Source: an uncultured Prevotellaceae bacterium
Lineage (GTDB): Bacteria > Bacteroidota > Bacteroidia > Bacteroidales > Bacteroidaceae
Length of the DNA stretch: 41,356 bases
Assembly (NCBI GenBank): GCA_900318685.1
Contig: ONLL01000031.1
Span: 1-41,356, forward strand
Direction of reading: 5' to 3'
Shown here: positions 1 through 8,188 of the stretch, piece after piece
How the letters are laid out: every line of letters begins with the position of its first letter
Position numbering within the stretch: position 1 is the stretch's first letter
Notes under the pieces: generated by a model
The model's database searches: none
What the model saw: only the letters and a program-made list of their open reading frames with translations
What the model was told of the DNA's origin: nothing
Made by a program: the position numbers and the translations under genes

Positions 1-23
1 GTTGTACAACCATAAGTGACGCA

Positions 24-93
24 GAATATGAAAAGGATCGTTGCCGCATTGCAAATGCTTATATTCGGGGCGGTCGGATTGCAAATCCGACCG
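24..93. repeat. REP-like double hairpin element
   Basis: Two hairpins share the loop context ATTGCAAAT. The first is GCATT/AATGC at 46-58, itself enclosed by GAATAT (24-29) and ATATTC (61-66). The second is a 10-bp stem, CGGTCGGATT (71-80) with AATCCGACCG (84-93), and a 3-nt loop. This is the form of a bacterial REP/BIME-type intergenic repeat. I cannot count other copies in the genome from this window. No REP-type transposase gene is visible here. Confidence 0.55.
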
Positions 94-143
94 AGCAGAA
101 GAAAGATTATTCACACTTTTAAATGCCACATAAACGTTAGAAT

Positions 144-908
144 ATGACAAACATTAACATTGATACGAATCCGGTTTTCAAAGAAAAACTATTGGAGTTA
201 GGGTTTGTAAAGAAGAAAGGAGAGTTCCGGAGAGAAGTTGGTGGAGTTTTGCAGTCGCTCTATTTTACATATAGGAATCAAGGAGGTAGCTCTACACGTT
301 ATTATACATTTAATTATGGAATCTCTTTTTCTGCTGTTGAGTGTGTGATGGAGAAGCTAGGTGTTAATACTTATGGAGCAGGAAACTCCCTACATCTCAA
401 GGATCAGGTTCGTAAGCGCTTGGGCTTACCTCGAAATAATAGTTTTATCGAATGGAAAATAGCCACATCAGACTCGGAAAAGCAACTATACAAACAGATA
501 AACAATATTCTGAAAGTGTTAAAGGAAATCTTCATTCCGCTAATGGGCCGCTTTTCGGATATGGAACAGTTTGTAGATGCAGAGTCGACGGGTGAAATAA
601 ATGATTATTTGGCTTACGATTTTAAGTGGCCACCGGTAATCTACAGATTGCTTGGAAAGGAAGACAAAGCGCAGGAGTATATTGAAAAGAGAATAAGGCA
701 CTTGTATGATACCCTAATGCCTGATGGCACTGAATGGGTCGTAACGAAGGATTATTATGAGATGACGATTCATTGTAATTCTGATGCCTCTCTTAAAAGC
801 TACCTGCAATTTGCCCAAAAATTTAACGAAACGAAAGACGATGACTCTATTTGGCGGGCTAGATATGAAGGCCGGTATCCTTTTTCTTTAGAATACAGAA
901 TATTATAA
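144..908 (+). CDS. Hypothetical protein, DUF4304-like N-terminus
   Basis: A 254-aa soluble protein with no signal peptide or membrane segment. The start (residues 7-50: a short helix, then GFVKKKGEFRRE followed by a beta-rich stretch with FTYRN and YYTFNYGISF) resembles the layout of DUF4304 proteins, a family of unknown function often seen in polymorphic-toxin immunity neighbourhoods. The rest, including a charged helical part around residues 110-190, is not recognised. It lies 8 bp before the outer-membrane barrel gene, but the two products look unrelated. It is more A/T-rich than the genes that follow, which suggests a more recently acquired gene. The family assignment is tentative. Confidence 0.6.
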   Translation: MTNINIDTNPVFKEKLLELGFVKKKGEFRREVGGVLQSLYFTYRNQGGSSTRYYTFNYGISFSAVECVMEKLGVNTYGAGNSLHLKDQVRKRLGLPRNNSFIEWKIATSDSEKQLYKQINNILKVLKEIFIPLMGRFSDMEQFVDAESTGEINDYLAYDFKWPPVIYRLLGKEDKAQEYIEKRIRHLYDTLMPDGTEWVVTKDYYEMTIHCNSDASLKSYLQFAQKFNETKDDDSIWRARYEGRYPFSLEYRIL

Positions 909-916
909 GTAAGGTT

Positions 917-1681
917 ATGAAACGAATTATTTTCTTAGGGCTAATGGCCTTGACCTGTTCCTTAGTAGTAATGGCACAGGAGAGTAATTGGACGCTGACG
1001 CCGAAGGCAGGCATGACTGTATCGACGCTGGCAGGTGAGGATGCGGAGTACTGCTCCAATGCTATCGGATGGACGGTGGGCGTAGACCTGGGACGGCGGC
1101 TGTCGGAACGGGTGGATCTGACTGTAGGCGTAGGCTTCACGAAGAATCAGGTGAGCGACGACATCATCCCCAGTGTGCTGCCACTCAAAGTGTATGACGA
1201 GGGACGCATGTCGTTCAGCTATATTGATGTGCCTATCGGCATCAGCGTCAAGCTCTGGAAAGGCCTTTCTGCTTCTGCAGGCGTACAGCCCAGCTTGATG
1301 ACAGCAGGCAATGAGCGTTATTTCTATGACGAGTACACTTGCAGCACCGAGGACTACATGAAATACATTATGAATCCTCTGATCCAATATGAGAACCCTA
1401 GCACGGCAAAGTACACAGAGTTTGTCAAGCGTGACAGCGAGGATGGCGATGGCATCCGTCACATGAGCAACAAGCTGAACGTGAGTGCCAGCATCGGCCT
1501 GTCGTACGAGTACAAGCGTGTGACGCTGGGTGCGCGCTACCACTTCGGGCTTACCAACGTGATGGACACCGACAAGCTGCCGATGTACAGCCACTATCCT
1601 GACCAGAGCGAGTTCGGCGGTCGCCACAAGGACAAGATGCGCTACCTGTCGCTGACGCTGGGCTATCGCCTGCCCCTCTGA
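917..1681 (+). CDS. Outer-membrane beta-barrel protein (porin/PorT-like family)
   Basis: A 254-aa protein with a clear signal peptide (MKRIIFLGLMALTC at the start, probable cleavage after MAQ near residue 21). Alternating hydrophobic strands follow, such as WTVGVDLGRRLSERVDLTVG and the C-terminal YLSLTLGYRLPL, typical of small outer-membrane barrels of the OMP_b-brl_2 class. The aromatic and leucine-rich C-terminal strand is the expected BAM recognition signal. No substrate can be inferred. A damaged copy of the last 20 or so codons is present at 40253-40360 on the other strand, so paralogues of this gene exist or existed in the genome. Confidence 0.8.
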   Translation: MKRIIFLGLMALTCSLVVMAQESNWTLTPKAGMTVSTLAGEDAEYCSNAIGWTVGVDLGRRLSERVDLTVGVGFTKNQVSDDIIPSVLPLKVYDEGRMSFSYIDVPIGISVKLWKGLSASAGVQPSLMTAGNERYFYDEYTCSTEDYMKYIMNPLIQYENPSTAKYTEFVKRDSEDGDGIRHMSNKLNVSASIGLSYEYKRVTLGARYHFGLTNVMDTDKLPMYSHYPDQSEFGGRHKDKMRYLSLTLGYRLPL

Positions 1682-1756
1682 AGCTGACTAGCGTTCGGAA
1701 AGACAGTCTCTAAGCAGTAGAAACCGCGCTAAGAGTCTATGCTAGATGGGGCAAAA

Positions 1757-1772
1757 GGGGAAGTAATTCCCC
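1757..1772. terminator. Convergent hairpin between two 3' ends
   Basis: GGGGAA (1757-1762) pairs with TTCCCC (1767-1772) around a 4-nt loop. The stem is flanked by AA on the left and CTT on the right, so it could work as a short bidirectional terminator between the barrel gene (plus) and the secreted-protein gene (minus). Confidence 0.5.
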
Positions 1773-1776
1773 CTTG

Positions 1777-3006
1777 TCAGTCCACTGGCGTATACTGTCT
1801 GGTCTGGGTCCAGCGATGGCCGGAGGTGTTGCTCCTTGCCTCCTTGGGTGTCATGTTCTTCATCCTTTTCTTGTCGTAGACCACCTTGCCATTCTTCCAG
1901 CTCTTCACGATGAGCCACTCCATTGGCACCATCATGTCGCCCGTGCCTTCAAGGACGACGATATTGAACTCCTCCAGGTCGGGGATGTGATGAAGATAGA
2001 TGTGGTAGAAACCCATCAGCCTGTGGTAATCGAGATTCTCGAAAAGTTCGTTCAACGTCCTCAGTCCGTAGTAGGTGTGAGGTTTGAAATGAAAGTTGAC
2101 GCCCGGGTTGTCCTCCAGGAACGCCCATGTCATCTCTGTCAGCTGGCTCAGCACCGAGTCGGCCAGCACCTTGGAGTGGATGGTGTAGACGGTCCCCCAG
2201 GTCTCGCTCTCCGGCTGCAGGGGCTCGAGCGTGTTTTCGCGCAGGACGAAGTCATCGTCGTCATTCCATTTCACCTGCTCAAAAGTGTAGGTGGTGTCGC
2301 GGTAGACATAGAACTGGCGGCAGTCTATGCCCTTCTGCTTGAGGATGGGCTGGAGCAAGGCGGTGTATGCCGCTTTGTTGAAGGGCACCAGCTCCTTCAT
2401 CTGCTTGTACACGCTGTCGGGCGTGTACTCATAGTGGAAATATCCGAACCCCTTTGGCGTCCATGGGCTTCCGTCATTGTTCTCCAAAGGGTCGTAGTGG
2501 AAGGTGATGATCTCGGGCGCACCGAAATACTGCACATCCCTTTCTCGCTGCCACGTTCTGAGTGTGTCGCCGCCCTGGTATTCTCCCAAAGCGATGGTAT
2601 AGCGAATGCTGTCCACTCCACCCCGGTGGTATTCCCACGTGTAGCTCTCTGCGGCATCGTCGGTGAGTGCCTTGCAGGTGTTGCGAACGGCATGGAATAT
2701 GCTGCCCGCGTGTTCGACCCTCTCCTTTCGGATGCTGTCTATCTTAAGGCTCTGGGCATCCCTTTTCGGGTCGCCCGTGGGCGGCGTGGGCTTGAAGTCA
2801 TTCAGCTGCTGGCAGCTGATGAAGACACTTTTGTGGAGCTTTCCATCGTAGTAGTAGGTGACTTCTCCGTTTCCTCCCAGTGCCGCCACCTTGCTCACGA
2901 GGCTGTCAATCTTCGGATTGCCTTGCAGGCGCTGCTGTAGTGTCCCCTGAGCCAATGAGCTGAGGGATAGAAACGTGGCACAAAGTGCGATCGTAATTCT
3001 TTTCAT
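1777..3006 (-). CDS. Secreted protein of unknown function in an ECF sigma locus
   Basis: A 409-aa protein with an N-terminal signal peptide (MKRITIALCATFLSLSSLAQ). I recognise no domain. The mature part is rich in aromatic and charged residues, has DSIRKER and DSIRYTIAL-type segments, and lacks further membrane helices, so a periplasmic or surface protein is likely. It is the last of three minus-strand genes, after an ECF sigma factor and its membrane partner, separated from the latter by 62 bp of CTCAAA-type short repeats. The arrangement suggests it is an output or a sensor-side protein of that sigma system. That link is inferred from position only. Confidence 0.75.
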   Translation of the reverse strand: MKRITIALCATFLSLSSLAQGTLQQRLQGNPKIDSLVSKVAALGGNGEVTYYYDGKLHKSVFISCQQLNDFKPTPPTGDPKRDAQSLKIDSIRKERVEHAGSIFHAVRNTCKALTDDAAESYTWEYHRGGVDSIRYTIALGEYQGGDTLRTWQRERDVQYFGAPEIITFHYDPLENNDGSPWTPKGFGYFHYEYTPDSVYKQMKELVPFNKAAYTALLQPILKQKGIDCRQFYVYRDTTYTFEQVKWNDDDDFVLRENTLEPLQPESETWGTVYTIHSKVLADSVLSQLTEMTWAFLEDNPGVNFHFKPHTYYGLRTLNELFENLDYHRLMGFYHIYLHHIPDLEEFNIVVLEGTGDMMVPMEWLIVKSWKNGKVVYDKKRMKNMTPKEARSNTSGHRWTQTRQYTPVD

Positions 3007-3020
3007 ATCTTGTTTATCTT

Positions 3021-3070
3021 TTAAATCTCAATTCTCAAACCTCAAATCTCAAACCTCAAATCTCAAATCT
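3021..3070. repeat. Short tandem CTCAAA(T/C)-type repeats
   Basis: The gap between the putative anti-sigma gene and the secreted-protein gene is filled by near-perfect repeats of AAATCTC/AAACCTC. The same vocabulary, in inverse orientation (TTTGAGATTTGAG), appears at 21238-21281, and a short piece appears at 3742-3757. No open frame or clear hairpin is present. Confidence 0.65.
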
Positions 3071-3740
3071 AATAAGTGTCATCGCTGATGGCAATTTCCA
3101 CTTGCCGGGTCATGCGTTCGCCCCGTTGGCGTATTTCCTTTGTCATCTCTTGGTAGTCAGTCAGGATACTGCCGTTCATCTGGGCCATCATCTTCATGAT
3201 AAAGCGTCGCTCCTCTTCTTCAAAGGCTTTTTCCGCAAGGGTGTATTCATCCATGAGGTCCGGCTCTGATGTTGGCGCAGCCGCTCCCTGCCCATCCGTT
3301 TGATCTTGTTCGCTTGTTGCCGAATGGGACGCGAGAAGTGGAGCGTTATGAGGTGATGTCCGCCTCTTTGCCATATAGTGCCTGGGCGGTTTAGACATTT
3401 GTAGTATCTCCTTCACTATGTTCACTGTGTCGGCCGCTTTCTGAACATCTGAATGTTCATCCGCTCTCAGGGTATCGGATTGCGCAGTCTCAGGTGTCGG
3501 CTCCACTTTCGCCACGATTGCAGTCTCTTGCTTTGGCCACATCATTGCACCTATACCTATTATTATAAGTAGGCAGGCCGCTGCAGCCACCCAGTGCCAA
3601 CGTCTGCGACTAGCAGGCCTGACCTCTATCTGCCGCATCACGCTATCGCAGAAATCTGCCGACGGCTGGGGCTTCAGCTTTCGTTCTTCTCTTCGACGCA
3701 AGGCTTCGCGTAAATCCGTATCTTTAAATCTCTCTTTCAT
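3069..3740 (-). CDS. Single-pass membrane protein, putative anti-sigma factor
   Basis: A 223-aa protein with a charged cytoplasmic N-terminus (residues 1-47, many Arg/Glu/Lys), one membrane helix at about 49-68 (WVAAAACLLIIIGIGAMMW), and an acidic or polar outer part. Its start codon overlaps the stop of the ECF sigma gene by 4 bp (ATGA), so the two are translationally coupled. This topology and position are those of membrane anti-sigma factors, but I see no zinc-binding ZAS motif or FecR domain. The specific role in holding the sigma factor is inference. The outer part could sense an envelope signal. Confidence 0.7.
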   Translation of the reverse strand: MKERFKDTDLREALRRREERKLKPQPSADFCDSVMRQIEVRPASRRRWHWVAAAACLLIIIGIGAMMWPKQETAIVAKVEPTPETAQSDTLRADEHSDVQKAADTVNIVKEILQMSKPPRHYMAKRRTSPHNAPLLASHSATSEQDQTDGQGAAAPTSEPDLMDEYTLAEKAFEEEERRFIMKMMAQMNGSILTDYQEMTKEIRQRGERMTRQVEIAISDDTY

Positions 3741-4285
3741 TTTTCAAATCTCAAATCATTATAGAGTTTCTTACGTATCCGATGGAGCCTCGTGGCCAGT
3801 GCATTTGGCTCAGCATCCATGATATAGGCGATATCCCGCAGCGAGCGGTCATCATAGTAGTAGAGGTGGAGCAGCATCTGCTCGTCGGGCGGCAACGTAT
3901 CGATGGCAGTCTCCAGCTGTTGTATGCGCTCTTCTTTGCCTGTGCTGAGGTCATCGTCGTCGATGGTATCGGTCAGCTGCACGTCGTCGATGCTCAGCCA
4001 TTGCTGCCGCTGTCGCTTCAGGTGGTTCAACGCGGCATGATAGGCAATGCGCAGCACCCATGTAAGCCACGACGAACGTCCATCGAACTGACTGAGCGAG
4101 CGGAAGGCACGGACGAAGGCATCCTGAGCCAACTCCTCTGCGTCGCCAGCATCGCTGACCATGCGGCTCACGAAGTCGAGTATCTGTCCTGAGTAGGTCC
4201 TGACGAAGTAAGCATACTCGTCGCTCCTGCCGTCGAGTATCCGCCTGATGCGCTGCTTTTCTTCCGTGTCGTTCGTCTTGTTCAT
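3737..4285 (-). CDS. RNA polymerase sigma factor, ECF (sigma-70) family
   Basis: A 182-aa ECF sigma factor. Region 2 covers about residues 22-92 and contains the core-binding and -10 recognition stretch (DAEELAQDAFVRAFRSL, then WLTWVLRIAYHAALNHLKR). Region 4 covers about 125-178, with LPPDEQMLLHLYYYDD and the helix-turn-helix DIAYIMDAEPNALATRLHR. The length is normal for the class. It heads a three-gene minus-strand unit with a membrane protein and a secreted protein. The 5' leader contains an imperfect inverted repeat at 4302-4332 that may affect expression. Confidence 0.93.
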   Translation of the reverse strand: MNKTNDTEEKQRIRRILDGRSDEYAYFVRTYSGQILDFVSRMVSDAGDAEELAQDAFVRAFRSLSQFDGRSSWLTWVLRIAYHAALNHLKRQRQQWLSIDDVQLTDTIDDDDLSTGKEERIQQLETAIDTLPPDEQMLLHLYYYDDRSLRDIAYIMDAEPNALATRLHRIRKKLYNDLRFEK

Positions 4286-4301
4286 TCTACTATAATAGAC
4301 A

Positions 4302-4332
4302 GCCCACCCGCGAGAATATTACACGGATGGGC
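4302..4332. promoter_or_regulatory. Imperfect inverted repeat upstream of the ECF sigma gene
   Basis: GCCCACCCG (4302-4310) faces CGGATGGGC (4324-4332) with one mismatched pair. It lies 16 bp upstream of the sigma-factor start codon and could be a 5'-UTR hairpin or a binding site. No TAnnTTTG box was found for this gene, which would fit transcription by an alternative sigma factor. Confidence 0.35.
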
Positions 4333-4387
4333 GTTAAAGAATGTTATTCCTATTGTTTCAGTCCTCAATTCGCTCGACGATAAAATC

Positions 4388-4415
4388 GCAGGCGACCTTA
4401 GTTGGGGTCGCCTGC
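4388..4415 (-). terminator. Rho-independent terminator of pnp
   Basis: A perfect 10-bp stem (GCAGGCGACC with GGTCGCCTGC) and an 8-nt loop lie 32 bp after the pnp stop codon. Read on the minus strand the stem is followed by GATTTTATC, a modest T-run. Confidence 0.75.
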
Positions 4416-4447
4416 TTCAAGTATATGACTAATGTCAGACTCTGATG

Positions 4448-6844
4448 TTAGAAGTCCATGTGGTCGAGGGCATCGCTGAAGTCGCGAGGCTCGCGGTTGG
4501 CCGATGGGTCGCGGTATTCATCGTCCTCACGCTGACGGCGCTCCGGACGGGGCTGACGGCGATCACCACGGTCGCCACGATCCTGACGGGGCTGACGACG
4601 ATCGCCACGATCACCACGATCGCCGCGCTCTGAACGCTCACCACGCTCTGGACGGTCACCACGCTCCGGACGCTCACGACGAGGAGGACGCTCGACATAG
4701 CCCTCGGGCTTGGGGATGAGTACACGGTGCGACAGCTTGTACTTACCTGTCTTCTGGTCGATCTCGAGCAGCTTGACAGTAATCTTGTCACCCTCCTTGA
4801 TGCCTGCCTCCTCGACAGTCTCGAGGCGCTTCCAGTCGATCTCGGAGATATGGAGCAGTCCATCCTTGCCGGGCATAATCTCGACGAAGCATCCATAAGG
4901 CATGATGCTGCGGACGGTGCCTTCGTAGACCTCGCCGACCTCGGGCACAGCCACGATAGCGCGAATCTTGCGGATGGCAGCATCGATGCAGTCCCTGTTG
5001 GGTCCGCTGACCTGCACATGACCGACGCCGTCGGCCTCGTCAATGGTGATGACGGTGCTGGTGTCTTCCTGCATCTGCTGGATAATCTTGCCACCAGGGC
5101 CGATGACGGCACCGATGAACTCCTTCGGAATATCGAAGGCCTCGATGCGGGGCACGTGGGGCTTGAGCTCAGGACGGGGTTCGGCAATGGTGTCGGTGAG
5201 GCACTTCAGGATGTGCTCACGACCGGCCTTGGCCTGCATGAGAGCCTTCTCGAGGATGTCGAACGACAGACCGTCGCACTTGATATCCATCTGCGTGGCA
5301 GTCAGACCGTCGCGTGTGCCAGTGGTCTTGAAGTCCATGTCACCTAGGTGATCCTCGTCACCAAGGATGTCGCTCAGCACGGCGTACTTGTCTTCACCGG
5401 GATTCTTGATGAGTCCCATAGCGATACCGCTGACGGGCTTCTTCATGGGTACACCGGCATCCATCAGAGCCAGCGTACCAGCACAGACGGTAGCCATCGA
5501 CGACGAGCCGTTCGACTCGAGGATCTGGCTCACCAGACGTACCGTGTAGGGGAAGTCCTCGGGAATCTGTCCCTTCAGACCGCGCCAAGCCAGATGTCCG
5601 TGACCAATCTCACGACGGCCTACGCCGCGCTGTGCCTTGGCCTCGCCCGTGCAGAAGGGAGGGAAGTTATAGTGCAGGAGGAAGCGCATGTAGCTCTTGT
5701 CGAGCACATCGTCGACCATCTTCTCGTCGAGCTTGGTGCCCAGCGTGCAGGTCGACAGCGACTGTGTCTCGCCACGGGTGAAGATAGCACTTCCGTGAGG
5801 CATGGGCAGCGGGCTGACCTCGCACCAGATGGGACGGATGTCGGTGGTCTTACGGCCATCGAGACGGATGCCCTCGTCGAGGATGCAGCGGCGCATGGCA
5901 TCGCGCTCTACGTCGTGGTAGTAGCGGTCCATCATGGCCTCGTACTCGTCCTTGGAAATCTCGGAATCGGCTGTGATCTCAGGATGCTCAGCGAAGAACT
6001 TCTCCTTGAAGTCAGCAAGGATCTTCTCGAAGGCCTCAGCGCGCTCCTGCTTCTCCAGGGCCTGCTTGGTCACGTCGTAGGCGGGCTGGTAGCACTCCTT
6101 GTTCATCTGCTCGCGCAGCTGCTCGTCGTTGACCTCGTGGTTGTACTCGCGCTTAACGTCCTTGCCCAGCTCCTTCGAGAGCTCGGTCTGAAGCTCGCAC
6201 ATGGGCTTGATGGCCTCCATAGCAGCTTTCAGGGCACCCAGCAAGTCCTGCTCGGACACTTCCTTCATCTCGCCTTCGACCATCATGATGTTCTCGGCAG
6301 AGGCACCGACCATGATGTCCATGTCGGCATGCTTCATCTGCTCGAAGGTGGGATCGATGACATATTCGCCATTCACGCGGGCCACACGGACCTCGCTGAT
6401 GGGGCACTCAAAGGGGATATCTGAACATGCCAGGGCGGCAGAGGCGGCAAAGCCAGCCAGCGCATCGGGCTGGTCGACACCGTCGGCCGAGAGAAGCATG
6501 ACATTGACAAACACTTCGGCATGATAGTTGCCGGGGAAGAGGGGACGAAGGACGCGGTCCACCAGTCGCGACGTGAGAATCTCTGAGTCAGAGGCTTTGC
6601 CTTCACGCTTGGTAAAGCCGCCAGGGAAGCGACCTGCAGCACTGTACTGCTCACGATAGTCAACTTGCAAAGGCATGAAGTCTGTTCCGGGAACGGCATC
6701 CTTTGCGGCACAAACAGTGGCTAGGAGCACGGTGTTGTTCATACGGAGAACAACGCTACCGTCGGCCTGTTTTGCCACTTTCCCGGTTTCAATGGTGATG
6801 GTCCTTCCATCAGCCAGTTGAAGGGTCTTTGTAATTACGTTCAT
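4448..6844 (-). CDS. pnp: Polyribonucleotide nucleotidyltransferase (PNPase)
   Basis: A 798-aa enzyme that degrades RNA 3' to 5' by phosphorolysis. The start at 6844 ([16 protein letters not shown]) matches the family. An in-frame extension upstream to 6916 would run through the promoter and is rejected. Two RNase PH domains come first ([11 protein letters not shown] in the first, [13 protein letters not shown] in the second). A KH domain follows near residues 555-620 ([16 protein letters not shown]), then an S1 domain near 635-705 ([25 protein letters not shown]). From about 716 there is a low-complexity tail rich in Arg, Gly, Glu and Asp ([14 protein letters not shown]-type repeats), longer than in many PNPases and probably disordered and RNA-binding. 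It is monocistronic, with its own promoter and terminator. Confidence 0.97.
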   Translation of the reverse strand: MNVITKTLQLADGRTITIETGKVAKQADGSVVLRMNNTVLLATVCAAKDAVPGTDFMPLQVDYREQYSAAGRFPGGFTKREGKASDSEILTSRLVDRVLRPLFPGNYHAEVFVNVMLLSADGVDQPDALAGFAASAALACSDIPFECPISEVRVARVNGEYVIDPTFEQMKHADMDIMVGASAENIMMVEGEMKEVSEQDLLGALKAAMEAIKPMCELQTELSKELGKDVKREYNHEVNDEQLREQMNKECYQPAYDVTKQALEKQERAEAFEKILADFKEKFFAEHPEITADSEISKDEYEAMMDRYYHDVERDAMRRCILDEGIRLDGRKTTDIRPIWCEVSPLPMPHGSAIFTRGETQSLSTCTLGTKLDEKMVDDVLDKSYMRFLLHYNFPPFCTGEAKAQRGVGRREIGHGHLAWRGLKGQIPEDFPYTVRLVSQILESNGSSSMATVCAGTLALMDAGVPMKKPVSGIAMGLIKNPGEDKYAVLSDILGDEDHLGDMDFKTTGTRDGLTATQMDIKCDGLSFDILEKALMQAKAGREHILKCLTDTIAEPRPELKPHVPRIEAFDIPKEFIGAVIGPGGKIIQQMQEDTSTVITIDEADGVGHVQVSGPNRDCIDAAIRKIRAIVAVPEVGEVYEGTVRSIMPYGCFVEIMPGKDGLLHISEIDWKRLETVEEAGIKEGDKITVKLLEIDQKTGKYKLSHRVLIPKPEGYVERPPRRERPERGDRPERGERSERGDRGDRGDRRQPRQDRGDRGDRRQPRPERRQREDDEYRDPSANREPRDFSDALDHMDF

Positions 6845-6903
6845 CTTTGATAAAAAAACATCTAAAAATAAATAAAAGTGCGCATCTAGCGCAAAACGTC
6901 GTG

Positions 6904-6911
6904 CAAAGGTA
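6904..6911 (-). promoter_or_regulatory. -7 promoter box for pnp
   Basis: Read on the minus strand the sequence is TACCTTTG, the Bacteroidetes -7 element, 59 bp before the pnp start codon. No exact TTTG is present at the -33 position. Confidence 0.7.
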
Positions 6912-6950
6912 CTCATTATTATATTAATAAAAGAATAAAGCGGAAAGTTT

Positions 6951-6982
6951 TTTGTTTTTTTTGGTTTTTATTCGTACCTTTG
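6951..6982 (+). promoter_or_regulatory. Bacteroidetes -33/-7 promoter of the TlpA-like gene
   Basis: TTTG at 6951-6954 and TACCTTTG at 6975-6982 are separated by exactly 20 bp, a full match to the Bacteroidetes housekeeping promoter. The start codon lies 19 bp further on. The element is back to back with the pnp promoter. Confidence 0.85.
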
Positions 6983-7001
6983 CACTCAAAATACGAATGA
7001 C

Positions 7002-8150
7002 ATGAAAAAAATTGCATACACAATCATTGTCTTGCTGGCCATGACGGCCTGCAGCAAGCAGAAGACTTTCACCGTGGAGGGCACCATCGAAGGGGCAAAG
7101 GACTCTACTGTATATTTCTACAACCGTTCGATGACGGGCATCGTGCTGCTCGACTCAGCAAAGATTGGCGACGACGGAACGTTCAGTTTCCAGCAGGCGG
7201 CTCCCGTGGGACCCGACCTGTATGTGCTTCGCATCAACAACCAGATCGTTAACCTGGCCATCGACTCGACTGAGACCGTCACCATCAAGGCTTCGATGCC
7301 CGGCATGACGCAGAACTACAGCGTGAGCGGTTCGGAGAATTGTGAGAAGATACGCCAGTTGTCACTGAAGCACAGCGAGCTGCAGCAACAGGTGTTCCAG
7401 GTGGAGCAGAACTCCTCGCTGATGGGTCCTGTGATGCTCGACTCACTACAGCGCATGTTGCGCCGATACAAAGACGGCATCCTCGTCGACTATATCTTCC
7501 AGGAGCCACAGAGCTCGTATGCCTACTTTGCCCTGTCGCAAACGCTGAGTCATGTCTACTGGCCGGCCAGCTCGGTCTTTGTGATGGGCGACAGCATCGA
7601 CAATCGTGCCTATCGGGCTGTGGCCACCTGCTGGAAGGAGTATTATCCCGAGTCGGAACGCGCACAACAGCTTTATAATATGGTGGAGCGCGACATCAAC
7701 AATGCCCGCATCGTCTCCGCCCGACAGCAGAAGCTGCAGGAACAGGACGTCATCACTGTATCTGATATTATCGACCTGAAACTGCCCGACCTGAACGGAC
7801 ATGTTCATACCTTGTCGGAGCTGCGCGGGAAAGTGGTGCTGCTTGACTTCCATCTTTTCTCCACATCGGAGTCGGGAGCAAGGATTCTGAAGCTGCGCGA
7901 GTTGTACGAACGATACCACGATCGCGGATTGGAGATCTACCAGGTGTCCATCGACCAGGACGAACATCTGTGGAAGCAGGCCGTCGAGGCTCTGCCTTGG
8001 ATCTGCGTCTACGATCCTGACGGCGAGTCCTGCGCCCGCTATAATGTGTCGGCGTTGCCCGAGTTCTTCATCATCGACCGCAACAATGCCCTGCAGAAGC
8101 GTTCATCGCAAATCGACGACCTGAATGCTGAGATTGAGCGACTGCTCTAG
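7002..8150 (+). CDS. TlpA/AhpC-type thioredoxin-fold lipoprotein with DUF4369, CxxC lost
   Basis: A 382-aa lipoprotein: signal and lipobox MTAC with Cys17. An N-terminal DUF4369-like beta domain follows (about 22-125; FTVEGTIEGAKDSTVYFYN). A helical linker leads to a C-terminal thioredoxin fold (about 255-382; LPDLNGHVHTLSELRGKVVL, later SALPEFFIIDRNN with the cis-proline). In redox-active TlpA proteins the segment after VVLLDF carries W-C-x-x-C. Here it reads FHLFSTSESGAR, with no cysteine. A thiol-disulfide role at the outer membrane is therefore unlikely, and a binding or chaperone role is more plausible. Monocistronic and convergent with the permease gene. Confidence 0.85.
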   Translation: MKKIAYTIIVLLAMTACSKQKTFTVEGTIEGAKDSTVYFYNRSMTGIVLLDSAKIGDDGTFSFQQAAPVGPDLYVLRINNQIVNLAIDSTETVTIKASMPGMTQNYSVSGSENCEKIRQLSLKHSELQQQVFQVEQNSSLMGPVMLDSLQRMLRRYKDGILVDYIFQEPQSSYAYFALSQTLSHVYWPASSVFVMGDSIDNRAYRAVATCWKEYYPESERAQQLYNMVERDINNARIVSARQQKLQEQDVITVSDIIDLKLPDLNGHVHTLSELRGKVVLLDFHLFSTSESGARILKLRELYERYHDRGLEIYQVSIDQDEHLWKQAVEALPWICVYDPDGESCARYNVSALPEFFIIDRNNALQKRSSQIDDLNAEIERLL

Positions 8151-8188
8151 AGCAGGTCAGCGAGAAAGATTGTCAGGGGATTTTGCCG

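Noticed and set aside
28-141. Small open frame starting ATG at 28 across the REP-like hairpins
   Set aside because: It is composed of the palindromic repeat, has no start context, and ends just before the real gene at 144.
1774-2940. Plus-strand 388-codon frame opposite the secreted-protein gene
   Set aside because: The minus-strand frame has a signal peptide, normal composition and operon context; the plus frame is a shadow.
5348-6424. Plus-strand 358-codon frame inside pnp
   Set aside because: It is the antisense of a strongly conserved enzyme; its Leu/His/Val-rich composition is typical of a shadow frame.
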